Positions 16,884 to 25,302 of a stretch of DNA of 27,947 nucleotides are shown here, in pieces. The stretch's first letter is position 1; the number at the start of each line of letters is the position of its first letter. Origin of the DNA: Flavobacteriales bacterium (lineage in GTDB: Bacteria; Bacteroidota; Bacteroidia; Flavobacteriales; BACL11); the NCBI GenBank assembly GCA_018695965.1, contig JABHQB010000060.1:1-27947 (forward strand), read 5' to 3'. Both the position numbers and the translations under genes were made by a program. The notes below the pieces were generated by a model that was given only the letters and a program-made list of their open reading frames with translations, searched no databases and had not been told where the DNA came from.

Positions 16884-17311
16884 TGAAAAAGATATTGTTT
16901 ATTTCACTTTTAGTTTTTATTATTTCATCTTGCAAAAAAGAAGATGATTCTCTTTTCAATATTTCATTATTAAGTACATCACCAATATCATTACAAGAAT
17001 TTCAGGAAAATATAATTGTAGAAATAGAATTTGAACATTCAGAAGGATTTATGGGTTTTTACGATCCTGATTATCTTTCGTTAGAAGTTAAAGACAGTAG
17101 ATTAACAAATGCTGATTACTATCATCTTATTCCTTTAAATCCTCCGGATAATGAATTAGAAATAAAAGGAATAATACAACTAGAAATAGACGCTCCTTTC
17201 ATACTTGGAAGTGGAAATTTAGAAACCTTATTTTTCACTATGCGTATACAAGATAGGGAAGGAGAGTGGAGTAATGACATTTCTACACCATTAATTTCTG
17301 TAAGTAGGTAA
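16883..17311 (+). CDS. Small beta-rich lipoprotein, unknown function
   Basis: 142 residues. Lipoprotein signal ending ISSC (Cys17), followed by KKEDD, the strongest match in this operon to a surface-lipoprotein export signal. The mature part alternates strands (e.g. ENIIVEIEFEHSEG, EIKGIIQLEIDAP, TLFFTMRIQDREGEW) and may be one immunoglobulin-like domain, similar in character to the C-terminal part of the preceding cytochrome lipoprotein. I recognise no family. One-base overlap upstream and one base to the next ATG place it firmly in the operon. Confidence 0.7.
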   Translation: MKKILFISLLVFIISSCKKEDDSLFNISLLSTSPISLQEFQENIIVEIEFEHSEGFMGFYDPDYLSLEVKDSRLTNADYYHLIPLNPPDNELEIKGIIQLEIDAPFILGSGNLETLFFTMRIQDREGEWSNDISTPLISVSR

Positions 17312-17312
17312 T

Positions 17313-20300
17313 ATGAAAAAATATCTGGCATTATATTGTGTTTTATTTAGCAACTTAATGATTGCACAGTACAATATGCAAGATTTAACGGTATACGATT
17401 GCGAAGGAACCTTAAAAGATAGTGAGTCGAACGCATTAAATCCTTCTTGGTATTCTCATGATGAAAATTTCAATTTTACAATCTGTCCAACAAATGCACT
17501 TCAGATTACAATTACTTTTACTTTTTTCTCTACTGAACTAATAAATGATTATGTTACCATTTATGATGGTCCGGACAATACTTATCCTGTCTTAGGAGTT
17601 TTTTCAGGAACAAACTTACCTCCTCAAATTGTATCTTCAGGATGCGTTACAATTGGGTTTATTTCTGATCAGAATATAGCGGAAGAAGGATTTGAATTAA
17701 TGTGGGAAACAGATGTTTCAATACCAGCAGATCCAATAATAAGTTTGCCAATTGCTGCTAGCTGTAGTACAACAGTTTTTAATATTGAATTAGACCAATT
17801 AATACATTGTGATTCGGTAGCAACTGCTCAAATTTATGTAGGAGGACAAATAAATCAAACAGTAAATGCAACTGCAATAAATTGCACAAACGATTCTACC
17901 AATACAATTCAATTAAACATCAATCCAGGACTGAATGAAAGTGGTGTTTATACTATTTATTTTCAGAGTTATTTTACAGATGATTGTAATAATATATGGG
18001 ATTTATCAACTAACATACAATTTGTAGTTAATGATTGTCCTTTACAAGTAGATTTAGATGCAAATAATACAACAATTTGTTTAGGTGATTGTGCAGACTT
18101 ATATGTAAATGTTGAAGGAGGTGACTCTACCTCATATAACTATGTTTGGAATCCAGCCTGGAACAATAGCCCTGGCGTACAGACTGTTTGTCCGGTAACA
18201 ACAACTCTGTATACAGTAACTGTTAGTGATAATGGAACTTCTTTACCAACTTCCGATACAATTACTATAAATGTAGTTACTCCTCCACAAACCCAGAATA
18301 ATATAAGTATTTGTCAGAATGGAAACCCAGTTAATTTGGTAGCTGCTCCTTTAGGAGGATCTTGGTCTGGTACGGGAATTACAAATAATATAAATGGAAC
18401 ATTTAATCCTAATGGATTAATATCTGGAACTTACACAGTAGACTATGGTTTTACAGGATGTACGGATAATATGGATGTTACTATCTTAGAGATATTCGCT
18501 GGGAATGATATTTCTGCTTGTCCAAACTCATCTACTTTTAATTTAAATACTTCACTTACTACCCCAGGTGGAACATGGTCAGGAAACGGTATACAAGCAA
18601 ATGGAGATATAAATGTAGGAGGAGTAAATACCATAATTACTGCTTTCTACACACTCCCAAATGGATGTAAGGACACTTTATATGTAACTGTTGAAGGGGT
18701 TAATACTCAAGCACCTAGTGCTCTTTGCCAGCAGTCCGGAACATATCCACTTTCATATAGTCCTCCAAATGGTATTTGGTCAGTTTTACCAGATAATCCT
18801 CAACTTCCAAGTTCTTGTAATAATCCAATTGTTAATTTTCCTCATCAACAAGGCTGGGAGATGGGTTTCGGAGGATGGACGCCAGATCCTACAAATGATT
18901 TTGATTGGCAGACATGGAGTGGAGGCACTAATTCTGGAGGTACTGGACCTCAATCTGCCTTAGAAGGATTACATTATATATATACTGAGGCTTCAAGTCC
19001 TAATTTTCCAGCTAAAACAGCATCACTTATTAGCCCATGTATAAATTTATCCTCTTATGACAACCCTGTTTTGTATTTTTGGTATCATCAATATGGTGCA
19101 GGTCAAGGTAGTTTCGCGGTTGATGTTTCTACCGATAATGGGATGAGTTGGAATTGGAGTATTTTTTGGAAAGGAGGTGATATGGGAAATCAATGGAATG
19201 AAGCTATAATTGATCTTTCTCAATATAATGGCACTGAAGTTTTAATCAGATTAAGGGTGATAACTGGGGACTATCAATCTGATGTGGCTGTAGATAAACT
19301 TGCAATTCTTTCAGGTCCAGTTACTACAGATGGAAATGTACTTACATCTGTTGCTTCTAACGGAACTCATAACTTAATTTACTCTATCCAAGGCTGTGAT
19401 GATTATGTAGATGTCTTTATAAAGGAAATTGATGCTGGTAGTGACATGATTGTTTGTCCCACTCAAGGAGTTTTTAATATAGCAGGGGCTCCAAATGGAG
19501 GGGTATGGACAGGAAATCATATTACAAATACTACATTAGGAACATTTGACCCATCATTAGGTTTAGGTTCGGACCTTCTTACATACTCTGCAAATGGATG
19601 TATAGATACCGCATATTATAATGTGGTAGATACAGATATTCAGGATGATACTTTGATTCTTTGTAGTAATAGTGGAACACAAACATTAGATATGAATATG
19701 ATCCCCAGAACCCCTTGGAATGGAGTCTGGAGTGGAAATGGAATTACATCTTCTAATTATCCGGGGGAGTTTAGCCCTGGAAGTGCCGGTATTGGAAATC
19801 ATACGATTACTTATACCGCAAATAGTTGTTCAGATAATTTTATTATAAAAGTACTTCCTTCTTCCATTCTTACTGACACACTTATTTGTTCCTCTTCTTC
19901 AGATATTATTTTAAATGTGAATCCGCAAGGAGGATATTGGGGAGGAAATGGATTTGTGAATAATAATATAGGTTTATTCTCTCCTTCTTCCTTAGGAATA
20001 GGAAGTCATTTGGTAGGTTATATGGCTCCAAATGGATGTGCAGATACTTTTAATATTACAATTTATGATAATCCGATTTTAAGTTTTGATGGATTTGAAA
20101 ATTACTATTGTTTTAAAGATACTATAATAAATATAAATGTAAGTCCCTTAGGAGGGGTTTTAAGTGGGAGTGGAGTAAACAATTACACTTTTAACCCATC
20201 TGATGCGGGAACAGGATATCACAATATTACCTATACTTATGGGGCAGGTAACTGTGAACAATCTATTGATACCGTTATATTTGTAAATAATGAATTTGTA

Positions 20301-21380
20301 AGTTCAACTTATTTCACTAAAGATACTATTTGTTTAGGTGAACTTATATCAATTGGAGTAAGCGTAAGTGGAGGAACATCAAACTATTCTTTTAGTTGGA
20401 ATAATGCTCTAAGTAATAGTTTCGAGCAATTCGTTTCTCCAATTTCTACAACAAATTATATAGTTACCTCAGTAGATGGTTGTTCTGATAATAATATAGA
20501 TACTATTCAAATAGTTGTATTACCAACTTTTGATTTAAGCTTTACAACTTCCGAAAAGATGTGTTATGGTGAAATTGGGTATGCTACTGTAGAAGCTTTA
20601 CCTCTTGGGAATTATTTATATTCATGGACTACAGACCCAATTACATCTGGAGATAGTATTTCTCAAGATGTAAATAGAAATTACAGAGTAGATGTTGTAG
20701 ATCAGAATACGAATTGTTTGATTTCTGACACAGTAAGCATCCCTGGATACGACAATGTATTTGCTTCTTTCTTTGCTAATAACACGTCCTGTGTATCGTT
20801 ATTAGATGGCGAAATTCAATTTTTAGACGGAAGCCTAATTAATCCTAATGAGATTTCTAATAATTGTTATTGGGATTTTGGAGATGGATCCACATCAATT
20901 TATATTCATGGAGAAAATCCAACCCATGTTTATAAGGATACAGGAAATTTTAAAGTGTCATTGTTTCTAGAAAATAAAGGATTATGTAAAGATTCTTCCT
21001 CTACATCAGTTTGTCTTATTTCGGAGAATAAATTATTATATCCAGATATATTTACACCAAATGGAGATAATTGTAATGATGACTTCTATTTATTAGGACT
21101 AGGAGAATTCATAGATTTTAATTTAAAGATCTACAATAGATGGGGAGTAGACATTATCTTTGAATCTGAAGAAATATTTTTAACAGATAACTTTACAGAT
21201 AAGAATATATGCAATGACAATAACCCCTACCAAGAATATTATAAGATGGGAGAGTGGGATGGATCCTTAAATAATGGGGAAGAGGCAATATCTGGAGTTT
21301 ATGTATTTGTTGTAACTTATTACATTCCAAATGAACATCAATTACAAACTGAATCAGGAAATATAGTGCTTGTAAGGTAA
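17313..21380 (+). CDS. Giant CUB/MAM/PKD surface protein with type B T9SS sorting domain
   Basis: 1355 residues, signal peptide 1-18 (ending IAQ). Residues about 20-133 resemble a CUB domain (ENFNFTICP; YVTIYDGPDN; GCVTIGFISDQ). Beta domains follow to about 325. About 325-1000 hold some seven repeats of a roughly 70-residue unit with core G-G-x-W-S-G-x-G-I, then F-x-P, then G-x-H-x-I-x-Y and GC-x-D; cores lie near 347, 420, 489, 729, 805, 874 and 948. The third unit is split by a MAM-like domain at about 505-668 (GWEMGFGGW; PCINLSSYDNPVLYFWYHQYG). A PKD domain is near 1152-1232 (CYWDFGDGS). The end, about 1240-1355, is the type B T9SS/gliding-type domain: IFTPNGDNCND, YNRWGVDIIFES and GVYVFVVTY. 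It is probably an adhesin or scaffold anchored outside, and is last in the operon. Confidence 0.9.
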   Translation: MKKYLALYCVLFSNLMIAQYNMQDLTVYDCEGTLKDSESNALNPSWYSHDENFNFTICPTNALQITITFTFFSTELINDYVTIYDGPDNTYPVLGVFSGTNLPPQIVSSGCVTIGFISDQNIAEEGFELMWETDVSIPADPIISLPIAASCSTTVFNIELDQLIHCDSVATAQIYVGGQINQTVNATAINCTNDSTNTIQLNINPGLNESGVYTIYFQSYFTDDCNNIWDLSTNIQFVVNDCPLQVDLDANNTTICLGDCADLYVNVEGGDSTSYNYVWNPAWNNSPGVQTVCPVTTTLYTVTVSDNGTSLPTSDTITINVVTPPQTQNNISICQNGNPVNLVAAPLGGSWSGTGITNNINGTFNPNGLISGTYTVDYGFTGCTDNMDVTILEIFAGNDISACPNSSTFNLNTSLTTPGGTWSGNGIQANGDINVGGVNTIITAFYTLPNGCKDTLYVTVEGVNTQAPSALCQQSGTYPLSYSPPNGIWSVLPDNPQLPSSCNNPIVNFPHQQGWEMGFGGWTPDPTNDFDWQTWSGGTNSGGTGPQSALEGLHYIYTEASSPNFPAKTASLISPCINLSSYDNPVLYFWYHQYGAGQGSFAVDVSTDNGMSWNWSIFWKGGDMGNQWNEAIIDLSQYNGTEVLIRLRVITGDYQSDVAVDKLAILSGPVTTDGNVLTSVASNGTHNLIYSIQGCDDYVDVFIKEIDAGSDMIVCPTQGVFNIAGAPNGGVWTGNHITNTTLGTFDPSLGLGSDLLTYSANGCIDTAYYNVVDTDIQDDTLILCSNSGTQTLDMNMIPRTPWNGVWSGNGITSSNYPGEFSPGSAGIGNHTITYTANSCSDNFIIKVLPSSILTDTLICSSSSDIILNVNPQGGYWGGNGFVNNNIGLFSPSSLGIGSHLVGYMAPNGCADTFNITIYDNPILSFDGFENYYCFKDTIININVSPLGGVLSGSGVNNYTFNPSDAGTGYHNITYTYGAGNCEQSIDTVIFVNNEFVSSTYFTKDTICLGELISIGVSVSGGTSNYSFSWNNALSNSFEQFVSPISTTNYIVTSVDGCSDNNIDTIQIVVLPTFDLSFTTSEKMCYGEIGYATVEALPLGNYLYSWTTDPITSGDSISQDVNRNYRVDVVDQNTNCLISDTVSIPGYDNVFASFFANNTSCVSLLDGEIQFLDGSLINPNEISNNCYWDFGDGSTSIYIHGENPTHVYKDTGNFKVSLFLENKGLCKDSSSTSVCLISENKLLYPDIFTPNGDNCNDDFYLLGLGEFIDFNLKIYNRWGVDIIFESEEIFLTDNFTDKNICNDNNPYQEYYKMGEWDGSLNNGEEAISGVYVFVVTYYIPNEHQLQTESGNIVLVR

Positions 21381-21395
21381 GAAGATTATTCTTCT
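21380..21395. terminator. Small hairpin across both stops of a convergent gene pair
   Basis: AGAAGA, loop TTAT, TCTTCT: a six-base-pair perfect stem that begins on the last base of the giant gene's stop codon and covers the stop of the DUF4019 gene on the other strand. It could act as a weak two-way terminator, but it is AT-rich and lacks a clear T-tract. Confidence 0.3.
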
Positions 21396-21838
21396 ATATA
21401 TCCTTCTCCATCTTTAAACTCATAACTATAATCTAAGATTTTCCAGTTTCTTTTGTCATCCTGATGTAATATTAATTGTTCTGAATGTTGTAGAGTGTTT
21501 TTATAATTACTTTCGTACTGAAATATCGCATAATATCCATCAGGAAGTCCTTCCATACTACTTTTAAATTCTCTACTTACTTCTCTTCTTCCTCCAAACT
21601 CTCCAAATGAAACCATCATTTGATCCACACCAGATATCCAATCTAATGAATCAAATCTAGTCGTAATCTGATCTGAAAGACCAGTGTAAGCTTGAGGATA
21701 ATTTTCACTATTTATATTATTGAGCCATATTATAGCAGATTTACTTGATTCTTGTAATTGAGACTCAATATTAATCTGTGAAAACGAACTATTCACAAAG
21801 AAAATAGATATAATAAATGTTATAAGAGTCTTTTTCAT
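21386..21838 (-). CDS. Secreted DUF4019-domain protein
   Basis: 150 residues with a signal peptide (1-20, ending SFS/Q). The mature part fits DUF4019: an opening helix with ESSKSAIIWLNNINSENYPQAYTGLS, the central W-x-x-x-V-D-Q-M, the segment FGEFGGRREVSREF (standing for the common L-G-x-x-x-x-R), LPDGYYAIFQYESNY, and the closing LHQDDKRNWKILDYSYEF. The fold is cystatin/NTF2-like with no known catalytic role. It converges on the giant surface-protein gene with a gap of only five bases. A palindromic TAAATTTA at 21845-21852 might be its -7 box, but no -33 element was found. Confidence 0.82.
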   Translation of the reverse strand: MKKTLITFIISIFFVNSSFSQINIESQLQESSKSAIIWLNNINSENYPQAYTGLSDQITTRFDSLDWISGVDQMMVSFGEFGGRREVSREFKSSMEGLPDGYYAIFQYESNYKNTLQHSEQLILHQDDKRNWKILDYSYEFKDGEGYIEE

Positions 21839-22319
21839 ATTGTTTAAATTTATCGCTTCAAAAGTATAAATTAATTAACTGCTCGAGGGGAAAAGAATTG
21901 TATAAAATATGAAAAATACATAATATTATTTCAGGAAATAGCGATTTTATCTAGCAAATTAATGTTCAAACATCCTAAAATATGATAAAAAAGAGGAATT
22001 TTCCACCATAATATCATTAAAAGTTATTAACTATCATTTCAGGTATAATAATTACCTTTAACCTAGTGTTGATATAAAAACAATATGTTTTCATAATGAT
22101 ACATAACTTATTGATTGTCAATATATTAAAAAGTACCCCTAGGTTGTGTGGTTTTAGATTTTACAGAAAAAAGACGATCATAAGTCAAATAGAATATTAT
22201 GAGCAAAAATAGTGGTTATCAACAGGTGTTTTTTGCTTACTAGATAAAAAAGGTCAACAATTGAAATATTTTACTATATTTATACCATAAAATAAATTAT
22301 TAACTAAAAAATTATTACT
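21839..22319. other. Gene-free stretch of about 480 bases
   Basis: No ORF of useful length, no tRNA-like fold and no repeat array was found on either strand. It holds the start region of the DUF4019 gene at one end, an AGCAAAAA/TTTTTGCT inverted repeat at 22202-22237, and a possible -7 box TATATTTA (22275-22282) 37 bases before the 65-residue protein gene, without a -33 partner. A long leader or a small RNA cannot be excluded. Confidence 0.5.
22202..22237. repeat. Inverted repeat AGCAAAAA / TTTTTGCT
   Basis: Eight-base perfect arms (22202-22209 and 22230-22237) around a 20-base loop that contains TTATCAACA. It could be a protein-binding site or an RNA hairpin in the leader of the 65-residue protein gene. 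The arms are A/T-rich, so chance is possible. Confidence 0.35.
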
Positions 22320-22517
22320 ATGGCTTACGAGCACACAAATTCAAAAGGTAGAACTTATAATCTAAATTCTAAAGATGTTACCTTGAAATCAACTGGTAGA
22401 GTACAAACTATCTATTATTTCTCAAAAGACAAAAGAAGTACTGGATGTGATTTACCAGCAGGAAAAGTAGTTATTGAGAATTCAAAAACAGGTTTACCAA
22501 TGTTAAAGAACGGATAA
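22320..22517 (+). CDS. Small conserved-looking protein, 65 residues
   Basis: The protein begins MAYEHTNSKGRTYNLNSKDV, continues with TGRVQTIYYFSKDKR and ends VVIENSKTGLPMLKNG. I have a recollection of short proteins with the same M-x-Y-E-H-T-N-S-K-G opening and Q-T-I-Y-x-F-(S/A)-K-D core in quite distant prokaryotes, with no function assigned; this is memory, not a search. It has no signal peptide, membrane segment or Cys pair, so it is probably a small cytoplasmic single-domain beta protein. It stands alone as a transcription unit: about 480 gene-free bases before it and a strong intrinsic terminator 20-50 bases after its stop, which argues for high expression. The ATG at 22320 is the only sensible start. 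Confidence 0.8.
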   Translation: MAYEHTNSKGRTYNLNSKDVTLKSTGRVQTIYYFSKDKRSTGCDLPAGKVVIENSKTGLPMLKNG

Positions 22518-22536
22518 TTGATTTTATTAATCTTCT

Positions 22537-22569
22537 AAAACCCCTAACATACTATGTTAGGGTTTTTTT
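22537..22569 (+). terminator. Strong intrinsic terminator after the 65-residue protein gene
   Basis: Perfect nine-base-pair stem CCCTAACAT / ATGTTAGGG (22542-22550 and 22554-22562) with a three-base loop ACT, preceded by AAAAC and followed by seven T (22563-22569). It is the clearest rho-independent terminator in the window. The flanking A and T tracts would also allow some termination from the minus strand. Confidence 0.88.
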
Positions 22570-22691
22570 ATGCAATAATAGTTTACTAGATTAAAACAAT
22601 TCCTTTCATTGGAATATAATTAATATTATGTTAAATAGGAATTAGGGGTTTTGTATATAAATACCCTACTAAGCAAGTTTAATTAATGTTA

Positions 22692-25274
22692 TTAATTACT
22701 TGTTAATTGATTATCTATCAGATAAACTAAATAATCTTTATGTTGTCTGGAATTTAGATTGCCAGACTTTACATTTAAATTATTTCTTAACCAATTTAGA
22801 TTATAATATACCTTGCTTTTTGAAATTAAATCATATTGTGATTTATCATCAATTATTGATAATAATTTTTCTACATAGCTAGTTTGTAGATATTGTCTTA
22901 CAGATGAAACATCACCATTCATATCACTCTCGAAAATTGATTTTCTTAAATCTATCATGTATTCTGTAATTTCATATTCATTACCATATAAAGATGAGTT
23001 ACTCATACGTTCAAGAACATTTGAATGCAATAGATGATTTAGTATTCTCATTTGGTATTTTAATATTCTTTCATGAATTTGTGGATCCTCAGAAATACTA
23101 AACCCTCTTCTTTGTTTTTGAAGATATGGAAAAAGATCACTTTGCAATAATACCTTGTTGCTAAAACCATATTTTGAGATAATATCCATTGCTTCTTTTT
23201 GTGTGTTTTTATCAACGCTCTCAAAAGGTTTTGATAATGTTTTTTGGTATGTATGAGATAAATCCACTCTAACCCCTCCTATTTGTCTAGAAACCACCTC
23301 TAATGATTGAAAATATGAATAAACTAATGTTCTATATGACCTAAATAATTCATCATAAGTATCATTATTTTCTGTATATTTTTCTTTTAAAGTCCCTAAA
23401 ATATTATTAATCATTTCTATTCTTTGTAATGAATAGTTTAATTGATCACTTGATAAATCATATATCATAGCATCAGGATCAGTACCCTTACCAGGTCTTC
23501 TCATATCAAATGCATCATTAGCAAAAGCTAATTCTTTTTCTGTGGATCTCAGAAGGATTTTTTGCAGATCTTTATTCTCTGTTATGGAATCTTTATATGA
23601 AGAATATCCATATTTAATAGCCCAAATATCATAAACCCCAGGTTTAATGTCAAAAAACAGCCCTTGATTTTGCGGATATTTCGCAATGTTAATTGCTGGG
23701 TACTCCATTACAGAATTACACACCCCTTTTTTATCAACAATATCTTTATTATTTAATTCATCAGTTGTTAAATAGGTACTTCCTTTAAAATTATGGTTTA
23801 ATCCTAAAGTATGTCCAACTTCATGTAAAACAAGTCTATATAAAGATTGTTTGAGTAAATCTTTTTTTATTTCGCTAGCTAAATCTAATGACTCAATGTA
23901 ATTTAATCCTAATGAGTTCTCAAATTTCTGAAAATAAGCAGCATCACAATTATGGTCATGTATATTGTTTTCAATATTAATTTCTTCTATTGGAATGATT
24001 TGATTATCTTCATTAAATAAATTATTTTGATATATTCTGTTAGTAATATATGTCCATTCAAGCATTATATCTGCTCCAAGAATTTCTCCAGTTCTTGGAT
24101 TCACAAAAGAAGGTCCATATCCTCCAAATGGTGGATTAGGAGAAGAAGTCCATCTAAGAACATTATATCTAATATCACCAGCGTCCCATGTAGCTGTATC
24201 AGATTGTACTTTTACTTCTATTGCGTTTAGAAACCCAGCCTTTTCAAAAGCAATATTCCAAGCCTCAACCCCATCCTTAATAATAGATCTTAATTCATGA
24301 GGAGTAGTGTTTTCTATCCACCAAGTAATTGGTTTCACAGGTTCTGATTTTTCTAAATCTGGATTTTTCTTTTCCAATCTCCATCTGTTTATAAAGTCTC
24401 TGTAGTTCAACTTAGAAAGACTAGTCATATCGTTTGATTTAGTAGTAAAGTATCCAACACGAGTATCATCATTTCTTGGATTGAAATTATTATCTGGCAT
24501 TTTTATAAGACTATGTTGTACTGTAATAGAAACATTTCTTGGGTCAGTAATTGCTTCACTACCTCTGTTTTTAGGGTATTTAGTTTCAAAAAAGTAGTTT
24601 ACAACTACGTCAGTATTCTCAGGGTAATTCCTGATTTTTTTGTATCTATTTTTTTTACTTAGATTACCTAACTGGAAACCTTTATATGAACCTGAATAAG
24701 AATATTTTATTTGTTGTAATGATTCAGTTAAGAAAACATTGTCTGCATCAATTAGGAAACGAGTTTTATTAGAATCTTTTGCTAAAATTTTTTCTGAAAC
24801 GACAATAGGCGTATTTATATTAGTATTAGAACTTTTATATAGTGGACTATCTTTATGAAAATAATATTTTGTGTTTTCAATAGTAAATTCGATATTTTCA
24901 TAGAATTTATTTATCTTTATAATCTTTGATCCTCTGTAGCTACCCTTCATAGCAAATGCATCTGACACTCCATTTTCTATATAACAGAAATAAATAAATT
25001 CCTTACCAATATGGGATGTATCTATTTCAATGTATGATTTGCCACTTTCTTTTTCTTGATAAATTTTAAACAAACCATTGAATACGTTACAATTTTTAGT
25101 TTTGTCTTCTATTTTATGATTTTGTTTTTTCTCCTCTTTCTTAATATCTTTTTTATTAGTCTTTTCAAATTTTTTAGTTGTTGAATTCCATTTAAGATTT
25201 TGAGAATTTGCAAATTGACTACTAAATATAGCAATAGTCAAAATAAATAATTTAATAATATTAGTAATTTTCAT
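22692..25274 (-). CDS. Secreted zinc-dependent metalloprotease (DUF4953/DUF5117 type)
   Basis: 860 residues with a signal peptide (1-25, ending NSQ). A Lys-rich linker (about 34-60) precedes a DUF5117-like N-terminal domain, recognisable by GSYRGSKI near 111-118 and the VVVNYFFETKYP and VQHSLIKMP segments. The protease domain follows, with HEVGHTLGLNH at 484-494, the zincin/metzincin signature with three His ligands and catalytic Glu485, then a methionine-containing turn in CNSVMEYPA. ADIMLEWTYI and DIRYNVLRW are typical upstream strands. Length and order fit the large Bacteroidota zinc-dependent metalloproteases (DUF4953). It probably acts in the periplasm or outside; no T9SS domain is present. 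Third gene of the minus operon, 28 bases after the TPR gene. Confidence 0.9.
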   Translation of the reverse strand: MKITNIIKLFILTIAIFSSQFANSQNLKWNSTTKKFEKTNKKDIKKEEKKQNHKIEDKTKNCNVFNGLFKIYQEKESGKSYIEIDTSHIGKEFIYFCYIENGVSDAFAMKGSYRGSKIIKINKFYENIEFTIENTKYYFHKDSPLYKSSNTNINTPIVVSEKILAKDSNKTRFLIDADNVFLTESLQQIKYSYSGSYKGFQLGNLSKKNRYKKIRNYPENTDVVVNYFFETKYPKNRGSEAITDPRNVSITVQHSLIKMPDNNFNPRNDDTRVGYFTTKSNDMTSLSKLNYRDFINRWRLEKKNPDLEKSEPVKPITWWIENTTPHELRSIIKDGVEAWNIAFEKAGFLNAIEVKVQSDTATWDAGDIRYNVLRWTSSPNPPFGGYGPSFVNPRTGEILGADIMLEWTYITNRIYQNNLFNEDNQIIPIEEINIENNIHDHNCDAAYFQKFENSLGLNYIESLDLASEIKKDLLKQSLYRLVLHEVGHTLGLNHNFKGSTYLTTDELNNKDIVDKKGVCNSVMEYPAINIAKYPQNQGLFFDIKPGVYDIWAIKYGYSSYKDSITENKDLQKILLRSTEKELAFANDAFDMRRPGKGTDPDAMIYDLSSDQLNYSLQRIEMINNILGTLKEKYTENNDTYDELFRSYRTLVYSYFQSLEVVSRQIGGVRVDLSHTYQKTLSKPFESVDKNTQKEAMDIISKYGFSNKVLLQSDLFPYLQKQRRGFSISEDPQIHERILKYQMRILNHLLHSNVLERMSNSSLYGNEYEITEYMIDLRKSIFESDMNGDVSSVRQYLQTSYVEKLLSIIDDKSQYDLISKSKVYYNLNWLRNNLNVKSGNLNSRQHKDYLVYLIDNQLTSN

Positions 25275-25302
25275 TATTTTAAAATATGTTGATGGTTAAT
25301 GG

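Noticed and set aside
18691..18963. 90-codon ORF on + inside the giant surface protein gene
   Set aside because: It lies in another frame within a repeat and MAM region whose main frame is plainly coding.
22217..22225. TTATCAACA, one mismatch from a DnaA box, as part of a replication origin
   Set aside because: Only one such box stands out, with no cluster, no GC-rich/AT-rich origin layout and no dnaA or dnaN nearby.
22643..22668. TAGGG...CCCTA stem after the metalloprotease gene as its terminator
   Set aside because: Five pairs with a long loop and no T-tract on the minus strand; too weak to annotate.
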